Made by a program: the position numbers and the translations under genes. The notes beneath the pieces were generated by a model, which was not told where the DNA came from, did not search any database, and worked only from the letters and a program-made list of their open reading frames with translations. Shown piece by piece: positions 1 to 5,365 of a stretch of DNA of 7,207 bases; position 1 is the stretch's first letter, and every line of letters begins with the position of its first letter. Source of the stretch: Planctomycetaceae bacterium (GTDB lineage Bacteria; Planctomycetota; Planctomycetia; Pirellulales; Thermoguttaceae); contig JAISBG010000344.1 in assembly GCA_031266315.1 (NCBI GenBank), positions 1-7,207 of the forward strand, read 5' to 3'.

Positions 1-57
1 CTGAGATTATTTTGTCAAAAAATTTTTTGTTGCGAAAACCTAATTTCGATCACGTGT

Positions 58-720
58 TTAAATTCGTTTATCGAGTTTTTGTGAAATAATTCTCCCGATT
101 GTCTGAATGATTTGCACGAGCAAAATAATTAAAATGACTGTAAAAATCATGACTTCCGGTTGATACCGATAATAACCGTAGCGAATAGCGAAATCCCCGA
201 TTCCTCCGCCGCCGATGAGTCCCGCGACCGTCGAATAGGAAATGAAACTAATTGTAATCAATGTTACAGAATTAACCATTCCCGAACGCGCTTCCCGATA
301 CAGCACTTTCCATATAATTTGAAACGTATTTGCGCCTGCCGCTTCCGCCATTTCAATAACACCGCGATTAACTTCCAGCAAAACCTGTTCAATAAGCCGT
401 GCAAAATCCGGTGTTGCGCTAATTGAAAGCGGTACAATCACCGCTGTCGTCCCAAGCGATGTTCCCACAATCAACCGTGTAAACGGAATAATCGCAACCA
501 TTAGTACCAAAAAAGGAAATGAACGTACAATATTGACCATCATATCCAAAACAAAATAAATTCGTGGCGATTGCATCATGGAACCCGGACGAATCAAATA
601 AAGATATGTGCCAAAAGGTATTCCCAAAACAGCAGCAATACCAATCGTAAATATCATCATGTAAAACGTTTGTCCGAAAGCAGTTACGATTTGCGGCATA
701 AGTTCCCATATTTTGTGCAT
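58..720 (-). CDS. metI: Methionine ABC transporter permease MetI
   Basis: Inner-membrane permease of the D/L-methionine (MetNIQ-type) importer; two copies would form the channel with a MetN dimer. The 220 residues match the usual MetI length (E. coli 217). About five hydrophobic segments are visible, near residues 18-42, 57-80, 92-105, 148-170 and 188-208. Family signatures include IPFTRLIVGTSLG (78-90), the MetN-contacting EAA loop at about 123-144 (EMAEAAGANTFQ then KVLYREA), and GGGGIGDFAIRYGYYRY near 170-186. The ATG overlaps the metN stop by one base (TAATG) and follows an excellent GGAGGAGG ribosome site, so it should be translationally coupled to metN. Only 57 bases remain to its left. 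No metQ (substrate-binding lipoprotein) start is visible there; it may lie just outside or elsewhere in the genome. Confidence 0.95.
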   Translation of the reverse strand: MHKIWELMPQIVTAFGQTFYMMIFTIGIAAVLGIPFGTYLYLIRPGSMMQSPRIYFVLDMMVNIVRSFPFLVLMVAIIPFTRLIVGTSLGTTAVIVPLSISATPDFARLIEQVLLEVNRGVIEMAEAAGANTFQIIWKVLYREARSGMVNSVTLITISFISYSTVAGLIGGGGIGDFAIRYGYYRYQPEVMIFTVILIILLVQIIQTIGRIISQKLDKRI

Positions 721-1472
721 TAAATTCCTCCTCCGTTTGTGAACAAATATTTTGCCAACTCCGATTGCGGAGATAACGTTTCTTCCGACATGTCCAACGT
801 TTCAATAACTTTGCCTTTTTCCATAACAGAAACACGGTCGCAAATATTACGGACAACTTCCATTTCATGCGTAACAAGAACAATTGTAATTCCCAATTCT
901 TTGTTAATTCGTTTTAAGTATTGCAAAATAGTTTGAGTTGTCTGAGGGTCTAACGCCGAAGTCGGTTCATCGCAAAGCAGGATTTTGGGATTCGTAACAA
1001 TTGCCCGCGCAATCGCAACCCGTTGTTTTTGCCCGCCGCTCAACTTCGCCGGATAATCGTGCGCTTTTTCCGTTAAACCGACAATTTGTAAACATTGCAA
1101 AACACGGTGATGCCGTTCATGTTGGGCAACTTTTGCAATTTCCAGCGGAAACGCCACGTTTTCAAATGCGGTTGCGTTTTGTAACAAATTGTAATGTTGA
1201 AAAACCATTCCTATTTTTCGTCTTCGTTTCAGTAATTCTTTTTTCGTAAGAGACATAAAATTTTCACCATCAACCCAAACCGCGCCGTTATCGGGACGTT
1301 CCAACAAGTTGATACACCGGAGCAATGTAGATTTTCCCGCACCTGAAAAACCGATAAAACCAAAAACTTCACCGGGTGAAATTTGTACGGATACTGTGTC
1401 AACAGCACACAAAAGACCGTTCGATGTCTGATACGTTTTTTTGATTTCTGTCAGTTGAATCATTTTGTTCAT
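720..1472 (-). CDS. metN: Methionine ABC transporter ATP-binding protein MetN, short form without NIL domain
   Basis: Cytoplasmic ATPase that powers methionine import through MetI. Counting from a possible TTG start at 1517, motifs are Walker A GFSGAGKST (56-64), Q-loop MVFQHYN (104-110), ABC signature LSGGQKQR (159-166), Walker B ILLCDEP (179-185), D-loop SALD and switch His217 (THEME). MetN hallmarks are the RCINLLERP stretch and the overall match to the E. coli protein. The ATG at 1472 (MNKMIQ, 250 aa) is used because family members begin about here. ATG 1463 (MIQLTEIKK, 247 aa) is equally likely, and TTG 1517 would add 15 unmatched residues. None has a clear Shine-Dalgarno. The protein stops about 90 residues short of E. 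coli MetN (343 aa): the C-terminal NIL/ACT-like domain that binds methionine for trans-inhibition is missing. The gene overlaps metI by one base. Confidence 0.93.
   Translation of the reverse strand: MNKMIQLTEIKKTYQTSNGLLCAVDTVSVQISPGEVFGFIGFSGAGKSTLLRCINLLERPDNGAVWVDGENFMSLTKKELLKRRRKIGMVFQHYNLLQNATAFENVAFPLEIAKVAQHERHHRVLQCLQIVGLTEKAHDYPAKLSGGQKQRVAIARAIVTNPKILLCDEPTSALDPQTTQTILQYLKRINKELGITIVLVTHEMEVVRNICDRVSVMEKGKVIETLDMSEETLSPQSELAKYLFTNGGGI
727..734 (-). promoter_or_regulatory. Strong Shine-Dalgarno for metI inside the metN 3' end
   Basis: Minus strand reads GGAGGAGG, then AATTTA, then ATG, a near-ideal spacing of six bases. It lies within the last codons of metN (Gly-Gly-Ile-stop). 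It supports the metI start and translational coupling. It stands out because the other genes here have weak or no ribosome sites. Confidence 0.8.
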
Positions 1473-1531
1473 CGCAAATAGGATACCGCCGAGTTTTCCA
1501 ATAAAATATCGTTTCAAATTATTTTCGTTTA

Positions 1532-1575
1532 AGGGACACGAGAAACAAAAGGAACTTTAGGGACATAACGAACAA
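1532..1575 (-). repeat. Direct repeat of AGGGACA boxes in the metN leader
   Basis: Two 17-base copies at 1532-1548 and 1559-1575 share 13 of 17 bases. The plus-strand consensus starts AGGGACA and ends AACAA; on the transcribed minus strand each copy reads TTGTT-N5-TGTCCCT. Copies start 27 bp apart, 60-103 bases upstream of the preferred metN ATG and downstream of the putative sigma-54 start site. They could be an operator or an RNA leader element. No known riboswitch consensus is recognised. Confidence 0.4.
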
Positions 1576-1592
1576 TTAACATTATCCCAAAA

Positions 1593-1615
1593 ACTTAAAA
1601 CTCAAGTGTGATGAA
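1593..1615 (-). repeat. Leader repeat copy 1 (TCATCACACTTGA element)
   Basis: Minus strand TCATCACACTTGA followed by RTTTTAA. Thirteen bases are exactly shared with 3873-3885, and flanking similarity extends to about 23 bases with two substitutions and one indel. Here it spans the region expected to contain the transcription start from the putative sigma-54 promoter at 1620-1636. The other copy lies at the 3' end of the SDR gene, upstream of the small membrane-protein gene. Confidence 0.45.
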
Positions 1616-1619
1616 TATA

Positions 1620-1636
1620 TGCAATAACCGTGCCGG
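1620..1636 (-). promoter_or_regulatory. Putative sigma-54 (RpoN) promoter of metNI
   Basis: Minus strand reads CCGGCACGGTTATTGCA. The sigma-54 consensus is TGGCAC-N5-TTGCW; this site matches GGCAC, N5 and TTGCA, missing only the leading T. The invariant GG (1634-1633) and GC (1622-1621) have exactly ten bases between them, as required. The predicted transcription start is about 12 bases downstream, near 1609, giving a leader of roughly 135 bases to the metN ATG. No enhancer-binding protein or rpoN gene is in the window. An AACCG-GCA-CGGTT inverted repeat overlaps the site. Confidence 0.6.
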
Positions 1637-1724
1637 TTTTTGAATTGAAAAGAAAATTTATGGCAATGCATTGATAAACCTCTTGTATATAATTACTTAA
1701 AACTAAAACATACTATATAACTAT

Positions 1725-1766
1725 GTTATACGGTATTTATTTTAGTGTTTGTCAATTTATTGTCAA
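1725..1766 (-). promoter_or_regulatory. Possible sigma-70-type promoter region upstream of metN
   Basis: Minus strand has two perfect TTGACA boxes, at 1766-1761 and 1755-1750. The first has TAAAAT (1744-1739) at a 16-bp spacing. The second has TATAAC (1730-1725) at a loose 19 bp. A 15-bp inverted repeat TATAAC-TAT-GTTATA (1716-1730) covers the latter -10 box and could be an operator. The region is very AT-rich, so chance matches are likely. It is an alternative or addition to the sigma-54 site. Confidence 0.35.
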
Positions 1767-1805
1767 TAGGTATTTTTTAATATATTTTGCCAATATTTCG
1801 CCAAC
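1749..1805. repeat. Two pairs of TTGYCAAT repeats with 11-bp spacing
   Basis: Plus-strand copies are TTGTCAAT at 1749 and 1760, TTGCCAAT at 1787, and TCGCCAAC at 1798. Members of each pair start exactly 11 bp apart; the pairs start 38 bp apart. They sit about 140-195 bp upstream of the start site predicted from the sigma-54 element, the usual distance for an enhancer-binding protein. The first pair also provides the TTGACA boxes noted for the possible sigma-70 promoter, so the two readings compete. Confidence 0.35.
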
Positions 1806-1817
1806 TATTCATGTAAT

Positions 1818-1849
1818 AAAAAAGACATTGCCCAAACAATGCCTTTTTT
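1818..1849 (-). terminator. Intrinsic terminator after the HTH gene
   Basis: Minus strand: stem GGCATTG (1843-1837), loop TTTGGG, stem CAATGTC (1830-1824) with one G-U pair, then six T residues (1823-1818). A run of A precedes the stem, so it could also act on the plus strand, though there an A-C mismatch weakens it. It starts about 30 bases after the HTH stop codon and separates that gene from metN. Confidence 0.8.
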
Positions 1850-1874
1850 CAGTAACAATTTTTTTAATTTGATC

Positions 1875-3371
1875 TTACAATGTTTCTTTAATTCGCCGCA
1901 GTTGTTTATCCCTCCAATCTTTGTCCCAACAAGTTTTAGGAATAATTGTTTTAAAATCGTCGATGTATCGGTAAAAGCCGGAAATAACATCAAGATTAAA
2001 ACAATACAAACGTTTTTTGTATCGTGTTACATCCCACGCCGCGACAAAACCATCTTCCTGCACAAAAATACTCAGATTATTCGGTACCATATTCAAATAA
2101 CCGAAAGAAGTAAAGACGATATTATTGTTTTTGTAAAGCGGCGATTTCATCATGGAATCCGTGATTTTTTTTAGATGTTCTTTCGATAGAATAATTTTTG
2201 CTCCGCAAATTTCAGACAAATTACTGTCTTCAATCTGTTTGGCAGTTACAAAATTTTCCAGAATGTCGAGATTCACAATACAAGAATAATGATGTTCTGT
2301 TTGCAGTTGCCGTATTTTCTCGGCGGCGGAAATACATTCTTCAATTTTCGGTTCGGAAATATTATTCGCATTAAGTATTTCCCGCAATAATTCCGTATCA
2401 ATTATTTGCAATGTCAGTGAAGGATTGAGCATATAAATATGCCGGTTGGATTTCAGGCTTTTCTGTGCAATATTTAAAACCGCAGAAATATCACTCGCGG
2501 AAACAGATTCGATTAACCGTTTCGATTTTCTTAAAATTCCTGATACATTATTCGCGAAAAAATCAACAGTTTCCTTGTTGGTATAAAGCATACTATGCGG
2601 TTTGATACCAAAATCAGAATTGGAAATACATTGCAGTACAATTTCATTTTCCACAACGAAATTCGTGTAATGATACGAATCTTCGTGCATTGGCGGATGA
2701 CTCCACACTTCAACACCATCAAGAAGATACAATTCCATCCACCGGAAAATTGCACGATAAGGTCGGTAAATATCCGTATCACAATCAATGATAATGAGTT
2801 TATGCCCGCAACGGGAGAGGGCATGAAAATATTGCATACAAGAATTGATTCGTACTTGTTTTTCGGTAATTCCGTTACCGTTTGTCCAATTGACACCGGA
2901 ATGATCGACTAAAAAAATAGTTTGTTCCGGCGGCAACCGTAAAACATAATCCAAATAGTAGGTAATGGCTTCATCAATTCCGTCTTCATCGAGAAAAATA
3001 CTGATATTGGTGTTGTAACCATTTTTGGGCGTAAAAATCGGTAACGGTTTATCCAAATTATTCGGTAGTTCGATCTTTTTTTCAGTGAGCCAAAAACTCA
3101 GAGCGTCAATTTGTTGTTCTTTGCTTTCTGGATTGATGTCTTCTTTAATCGTTTTGAGAATATTAAAAATTACACGAACTCCCATTTCCTGCTCTTTTCG
3201 CAACAGAAACTCGGCTAATTGTCTGGCTTGTCCGTTTTTGTAGGGAATTTTCCTCTGATTATTCCGCCATTTGCTTATCGTGGTCGCATCAATTTGTAAA
3301 CCGACAGCCGCTTCGGTTCCCACAATATTTAATGCCTTCATAATATAATCCAGTTTAGATGTACTTTTCAT
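1875..3371 (-). CDS. HTH (Cro/CI-like) DNA-binding protein with large uncharacterised C-terminal region
   Basis: Probable sequence-specific DNA-binding regulator; ligand and targets are unknown. Residue numbers count from an upstream ATG at 3392. An N-terminal HTH covers about 12-65, with recognition region GLQIDATTISKWRNNQRKIP (31-50) and a helical tail. The remaining ~430 residues match no domain I can name. A central segment (about 157-258) has alternating beta/alpha character, with HKLIIIDCDTDIYRPYRAI, a WMELYLLDGVEVW stretch and VVENEIVLQCIS. This layout recalls ~500-residue HTH proteins seen mainly in Firmicutes, where a similar block follows the HTH; that is from memory. There is no signal peptide or membrane segment. 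ATG 3371 (MKSTSKLDYIMKAL, 498 aa) is preferred because a GGA lies nine bases upstream and it leaves the dyad array (3396-3455) outside the gene. ATG 3392 would start three bases from the first dyad. A terminator at 1818-1849 closes the unit. Confidence 0.85.
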   Translation of the reverse strand: MKSTSKLDYIMKALNIVGTEAAVGLQIDATTISKWRNNQRKIPYKNGQARQLAEFLLRKEQEMGVRVIFNILKTIKEDINPESKEQQIDALSFWLTEKKIELPNNLDKPLPIFTPKNGYNTNISIFLDEDGIDEAITYYLDYVLRLPPEQTIFLVDHSGVNWTNGNGITEKQVRINSCMQYFHALSRCGHKLIIIDCDTDIYRPYRAIFRWMELYLLDGVEVWSHPPMHEDSYHYTNFVVENEIVLQCISNSDFGIKPHSMLYTNKETVDFFANNVSGILRKSKRLIESVSASDISAVLNIAQKSLKSNRHIYMLNPSLTLQIIDTELLREILNANNISEPKIEECISAAEKIRQLQTEHHYSCIVNLDILENFVTAKQIEDSNLSEICGAKIILSKEHLKKITDSMMKSPLYKNNNIVFTSFGYLNMVPNNLSIFVQEDGFVAAWDVTRYKKRLYCFNLDVISGFYRYIDDFKTIIPKTCWDKDWRDKQLRRIKETL

Positions 3372-3395
3372 CTCATTGTTCCAAAAAATCATCAG

Positions 3396-3455
3396 CCGTC
3401 ATATTTGACGGTAACTGCCGTGATATTTAACGGCAGATACCGTGATATTTGCTGG
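3396..3455 (-). promoter_or_regulatory. Three 16-bp dyads with exact 22-bp period upstream of the HTH gene
   Basis: Copies at 3396-3411 (CCGTCATATTTGACGG, perfect arms CCGTCA/TGACGG), 3418-3433 (CCGTGATATTTAACGG) and 3440-3455 (CCGTGATATTTGCTGG, right half degenerate). Spacers are six bases and each copy starts 22 bp after the last, about two helical turns. The middle copy sits in a larger inverted repeat (3410-3441) with 12-base arms and one mismatch. The placement directly before an HTH gene suggests an autoregulatory operator for a cooperatively binding dimer. An RNA hairpin in the leader is the main alternative. Confidence 0.7.
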
Positions 3456-3492
3456 AATGGCAATAATTTGTATCACTAATTTCTTGATTTTC

Positions 3493-3798
3493 CTATTTAT
3501 TTTTATTTTCCAAATTCATTTGCATTGGAGATTCACGGATTAGAAAATCATGAACCCGTTTAAAATCCTGATCGGTTAAGGCGTGTGTGATTTGTTCTTC
3601 TTCCGTTAATTTTTGCGGAGTTACAGTGCCGATATTTTTCGTATCACTATTTTTCGTGCCGGCAGAAGACGCAACCGGCGGTTCGACGGAAACTTGTAAC
3701 CGGTTTTGAAGTAGCGTTTGCCAAAGGGAACCGCTCAGAAAACCAATAAAAAAAACAGTAAATAAAAGAACTACCAGCAAAGTATTTTGTTTCATCAT
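3493..3798 (-). CDS. Small single-pass membrane protein, function unknown
   Basis: A 101-residue protein I do not recognise. A hydrophobic segment at about residues 7-28 (LLVVLLFTVFFIGFLSGSLW) follows MMKQNT, with no cysteine lipobox and no clear signal-peptidase site, so an uncleaved N-terminal anchor with the rest outside the cytoplasm is likely. Residues 35-62 are Ser/Thr/Pro/Val-rich linker-like sequence. The C-terminal part (about 63-101, from PQKLTEEEQITHAL) is charged and probably helical, ending in a polar NLENKNK tail. It lies 74 bases after the SDR stop and about 120 bases before the HTH start, all co-directional, so a common transcript is possible. There is no clear Shine-Dalgarno; the ATG at 3795 immediately follows and could also be used. 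Coding status rests on the coherent anchor-linker-tail layout. Confidence 0.72.
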   Translation of the reverse strand: MMKQNTLLVVLLFTVFFIGFLSGSLWQTLLQNRLQVSVEPPVASSAGTKNSDTKNIGTVTPQKLTEEEQITHALTDQDFKRVHDFLIRESPMQMNLENKNK

Positions 3799-3858
3799 TT
3801 CACTAAAACAATTGAAGAATAAAAATTTGTTCAGATTCTGGTCACGATAAAGAGTATC

Positions 3859-3887
3859 TCACACTTTAAAATTCAAGTGTGATGAGT
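3859..3887 (-). repeat. Inverted repeat and leader repeat copy 2 over the SDR stop codon
   Basis: A perfect inverted repeat TCACACTT (3859-3866) / AAGTGTGA (3875-3882) with an eight-base loop includes the SDR TGA stop. No T-run follows on the minus strand, so it is a poor intrinsic terminator. The minus-strand sequence TCATCACACTTGA (3885-3873) exactly repeats the element at 1602-1614 in the metN leader. Here it encodes the last SDR residues (HHT-stop) and lies about 75-90 bases upstream of the small membrane-protein start. Confidence 0.5.
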
Positions 3888-4841
3888 GTACAATGATCGG
3901 ATAATTTCATCTAAGGATATTTTGGGCGTCCAGCCGAGTAATTCCTTTGCCCGTCGGAGATCGGGAATGCGACGGCGCATGTCGTCAAAACCGGGACCAT
4001 AAGCATCTTCGTAGGGAACATACACCATTGTCGATTGAGAACCAAGAATCGAAATAACACGTTCAGCAAGTTTTTTGATACTGATTTCTTCATTACTGCC
4101 AAGATTGACAACCCGACCAATCGCTTGCGGTGTAACAGGAAAACGGAGCAACGCATCGACAACATCCAATACCGAACAAAAACAACGCTGTTGATTACCG
4201 TCACCGTAAATCTCCAACGGTTGATTACGTTTTGCAGCGGCAACAAAACGCGGTAACACCATACCGTATTGACCCGATTGACGCTGTCCAACCGTGTTGA
4301 ACAATCGGACAATGTACACCGGTAAACTCGATTGATAATGATGAGCAAGAACCAGAAATTCATCAAGCATCTTGGCTGCGGCGTAAGCCCAACGGCGTTT
4401 TGAAGTAGAACCCATCACGACATCATTTTCCTCCTGAAACGGAACCGCTTCCGATTTACCGTACACTTCGCTGGTCGAAGTCAACAGAAGAGGACGACGA
4501 TAACGCGCACAAAATTCAACCAATGTGTCGGTTGTCCGAACAATCCGTTGAACCGTTTCAACCGGACGGTCAATAATCAGTTTCACCCCAACCGCACTGG
4601 CAAGATGATACACAAAATCATGTTTCGGAACTTCCTGATTCATAAGCCGTGAATCATCTACCGACGCAATAATTGCACGAAAACGGTTGGCGGGGAAACC
4701 CGATTCAAGTGCAGCAATATTTTCCCAACGTCCGGTCGAAAGATCGTCTATAACAGTAACATTATTTCCGGTGCGGAGCAACGCTTCGGTCAAATGGGAA
4801 CCAATAAATCCGGCTCCGCCGGTAACAAGATAATTTTTCAT
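3873..4841 (-). CDS. Extended SDR sugar-nucleotide enzyme, UDP-glucuronate decarboxylase-like
   Basis: NAD-dependent epimerase/dehydratase family enzyme, cytoplasmic, probably acting on a UDP-sugar for polysaccharide synthesis. The 322 residues begin with the Rossmann motif VTGGAGFIG (6-14) and an Asp pair at 32-33 for the NAD ribose. The active site has TSTSEVYG (121-128) and YAAAK (Tyr153, Lys157). The Ser124-Glu125 pair and Arg291 in RRIPD align by eye with catalytic Ser433, Glu434 and Arg619 of the ArnA decarboxylase domain, and the same Glu and Arg occur in UDP-xylose synthases. IYGDGNQQRCFCSVLDVVDA (211-230) is the usual substrate-binding stretch. Decarboxylation of UDP-GlcA is therefore plausible, but 4-epimerase or other activity cannot be excluded. 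ATG 4841 is chosen because the Rossmann motif starts five residues in; no Shine-Dalgarno is evident. It is preceded by the repeat island and followed by the small membrane protein. Confidence 0.9.
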   Translation of the reverse strand: MKNYLVTGGAGFIGSHLTEALLRTGNNVTVIDDLSTGRWENIAALESGFPANRFRAIIASVDDSRLMNQEVPKHDFVYHLASAVGVKLIIDRPVETVQRIVRTTDTLVEFCARYRRPLLLTSTSEVYGKSEAVPFQEENDVVMGSTSKRRWAYAAAKMLDEFLVLAHHYQSSLPVYIVRLFNTVGQRQSGQYGMVLPRFVAAAKRNQPLEIYGDGNQQRCFCSVLDVVDALLRFPVTPQAIGRVVNLGSNEEISIKKLAERVISILGSQSTMVYVPYEDAYGPGFDDMRRRIPDLRRAKELLGWTPKISLDEIIRSLYTHHT

Positions 4842-4994
4842 CGTTCAAAATGATTTACTCAATCTCAATGGCAATTTTTATGAACACAAATGGTTTTTAT
4901 ACTGTGTTAGTCATAAAATTGATATTTTTATAAACTATTCCGTGTAATTTTTGTTAAAAGTTGTCATAACTATTTACTTTTACTTAATAGGTAC
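4842..4994. other. AT-rich leader region of the SDR gene
   Basis: This non-coding stretch lies between the SDR start and the inverted-repeat island. It is very AT-rich and must hold any SDR-proximal promoter. TATAAA-like hexamers occur on the minus strand (for example in AGTATAAAAACC, about 4893-4904), but none has a convincing -35 partner. I see no gene, tRNA or riboswitch. Confidence 0.5.
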
Positions 4995-5000
4995 AAAAAG

Positions 5001-5190
5001 CGGAATAGCCCGATAGGGCTTAATTTTCATAACCGCAGGTCTTTGACCTACGGTGTAACGCCAAACAGCCTAGCAGAACTTAACACGGTAACGGCTTAAA
5101 ATCCTGCCTTTCAGGCAGTGGTTTCCTTGGTTTGTAACCGCAGGTCAAAGACCTGAGGTTACGAAAATAAAGCCCTGTCGGGCTATTCGG
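5001..5190. repeat. Composite inverted-repeat element with 53-bp arms
   Basis: Left arm 5001-5053 and right arm 5138-5190 are inverted copies with 47 of 53 positions identical, flanked by A5 on the left (4995-4999) and T5 on the right (5191-5195). Each arm contains two smaller hairpins: AGCCC-N4-GGGCT (5007-5020 and 5171-5184) and CCGCAGGTC-N3-GACCTNNGG (5033-5053 and 5138-5158). The 84-bp centre holds another hairpin, CTGCCT-TTC-AGGCAG, near 5104-5118. AGCCC/GGGCT followed by a T-run occurs in both directions, so it may also terminate transcription both ways. The layout resembles REP/BIME-type or MITE-like interspersed repeats; no coding potential is seen. Confidence 0.8.
5134..5162. repeat. 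Strong hairpin in the right arm of the composite element
   Basis: GTAACC-G-CAGGTC, loop AAA, GACCTG-A-GGTTAC: 13-base arms with one mismatch. The left arm has a shorter degenerate counterpart at 5033-5053. Either strand would fold into a stable stem-loop in RNA. Confidence 0.7.
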
Positions 5191-5320
5191 TTTTTCAGAT
5201 CAATCCAGAAAATTGTTACTTGAAAAATACCAAATACTACCCTAACACTGTATACTTATTTGTACGTAACGGTCTATTTAATTTATGAGTTTCATGAATG
5301 TTTACTTTAACATGTATTTC

Positions 5321-5333
5321 GTCCTGAAAGGAC
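5321..5333. repeat. Short hairpin GTCCT-GAA-AGGAC
   Basis: Perfect five-base arms around a GAA loop, inside the 5265-5446 element. Its short trinucleotide loop matches the style of the hairpins in the neighbouring composite element (TTC and AAA loops), suggesting one repeat family. Confidence 0.5.
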
Positions 5334-5343
5334 ATTGTATAAC

Positions 5344-5365
5344 AACCCGCCGCGTGCGGCGGGTT
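5344..5365. repeat. GC-rich perfect hairpin downstream of the dehydrogenase gene
   Basis: AACCCGCCGC-GT-GCGGCGGGTT: perfect ten-base arms, strikingly GC-rich in an AT-rich spacer. It lies about 100 bases past the dehydrogenase stop. No T-run follows on either strand, so it is not a canonical intrinsic terminator, though it could protect mRNA 3' ends or slow polymerase. It sits between the ends of the MITE-like unit. Confidence 0.7.

Noticed and set aside
16..29. Palindrome CAAAAAATTTTTTG after metI as a terminator
   Set aside because: It is pure A/T apart from its ends and has no loop, so it would not form a stable RNA hairpin; such palindromes are expected by chance in AT-rich DNA.
160..426. 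Plus-strand reading frames opposite metI and other genes
   Set aside because: Opposite-strand frames here and at 739-936, 1001-1249, 2595-2912, 3025-3243 and 6205-6588 give protein of no recognisable family and overlap well-supported genes.
1624..1641. Plus-strand terminator AACCG-TGC-CGGTT plus T-run
   Set aside because: No plus-strand gene ends here; the symmetry is better explained by the overlapping sigma-54-type element on the minus strand.
1614..1710. Decayed gene remnant ending in HHT-stop, like the SDR end
   Set aside because: The matching frame upstream of the shared 13-mer has no start codon and no similarity to the SDR protein beyond the last few residues.
1518..1740. SAM riboswitch or T-box in the metN leader
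   Set aside because: None of the conserved S-box core segments, T-box TGGNACCGCG motif or MetJ boxes was found on either strand.
3396..3455. CRISPR-like array
   Set aside because: Three 16-bp repeats with six-base spacers are far too short for CRISPR, and the repeats are dyads upstream of an HTH gene.
3859..3882. CRP-type site
   Set aside because: The arms are in the order TCACA then TGTGA, opposite to the CRP consensus TGTGA-N6-TCACA.
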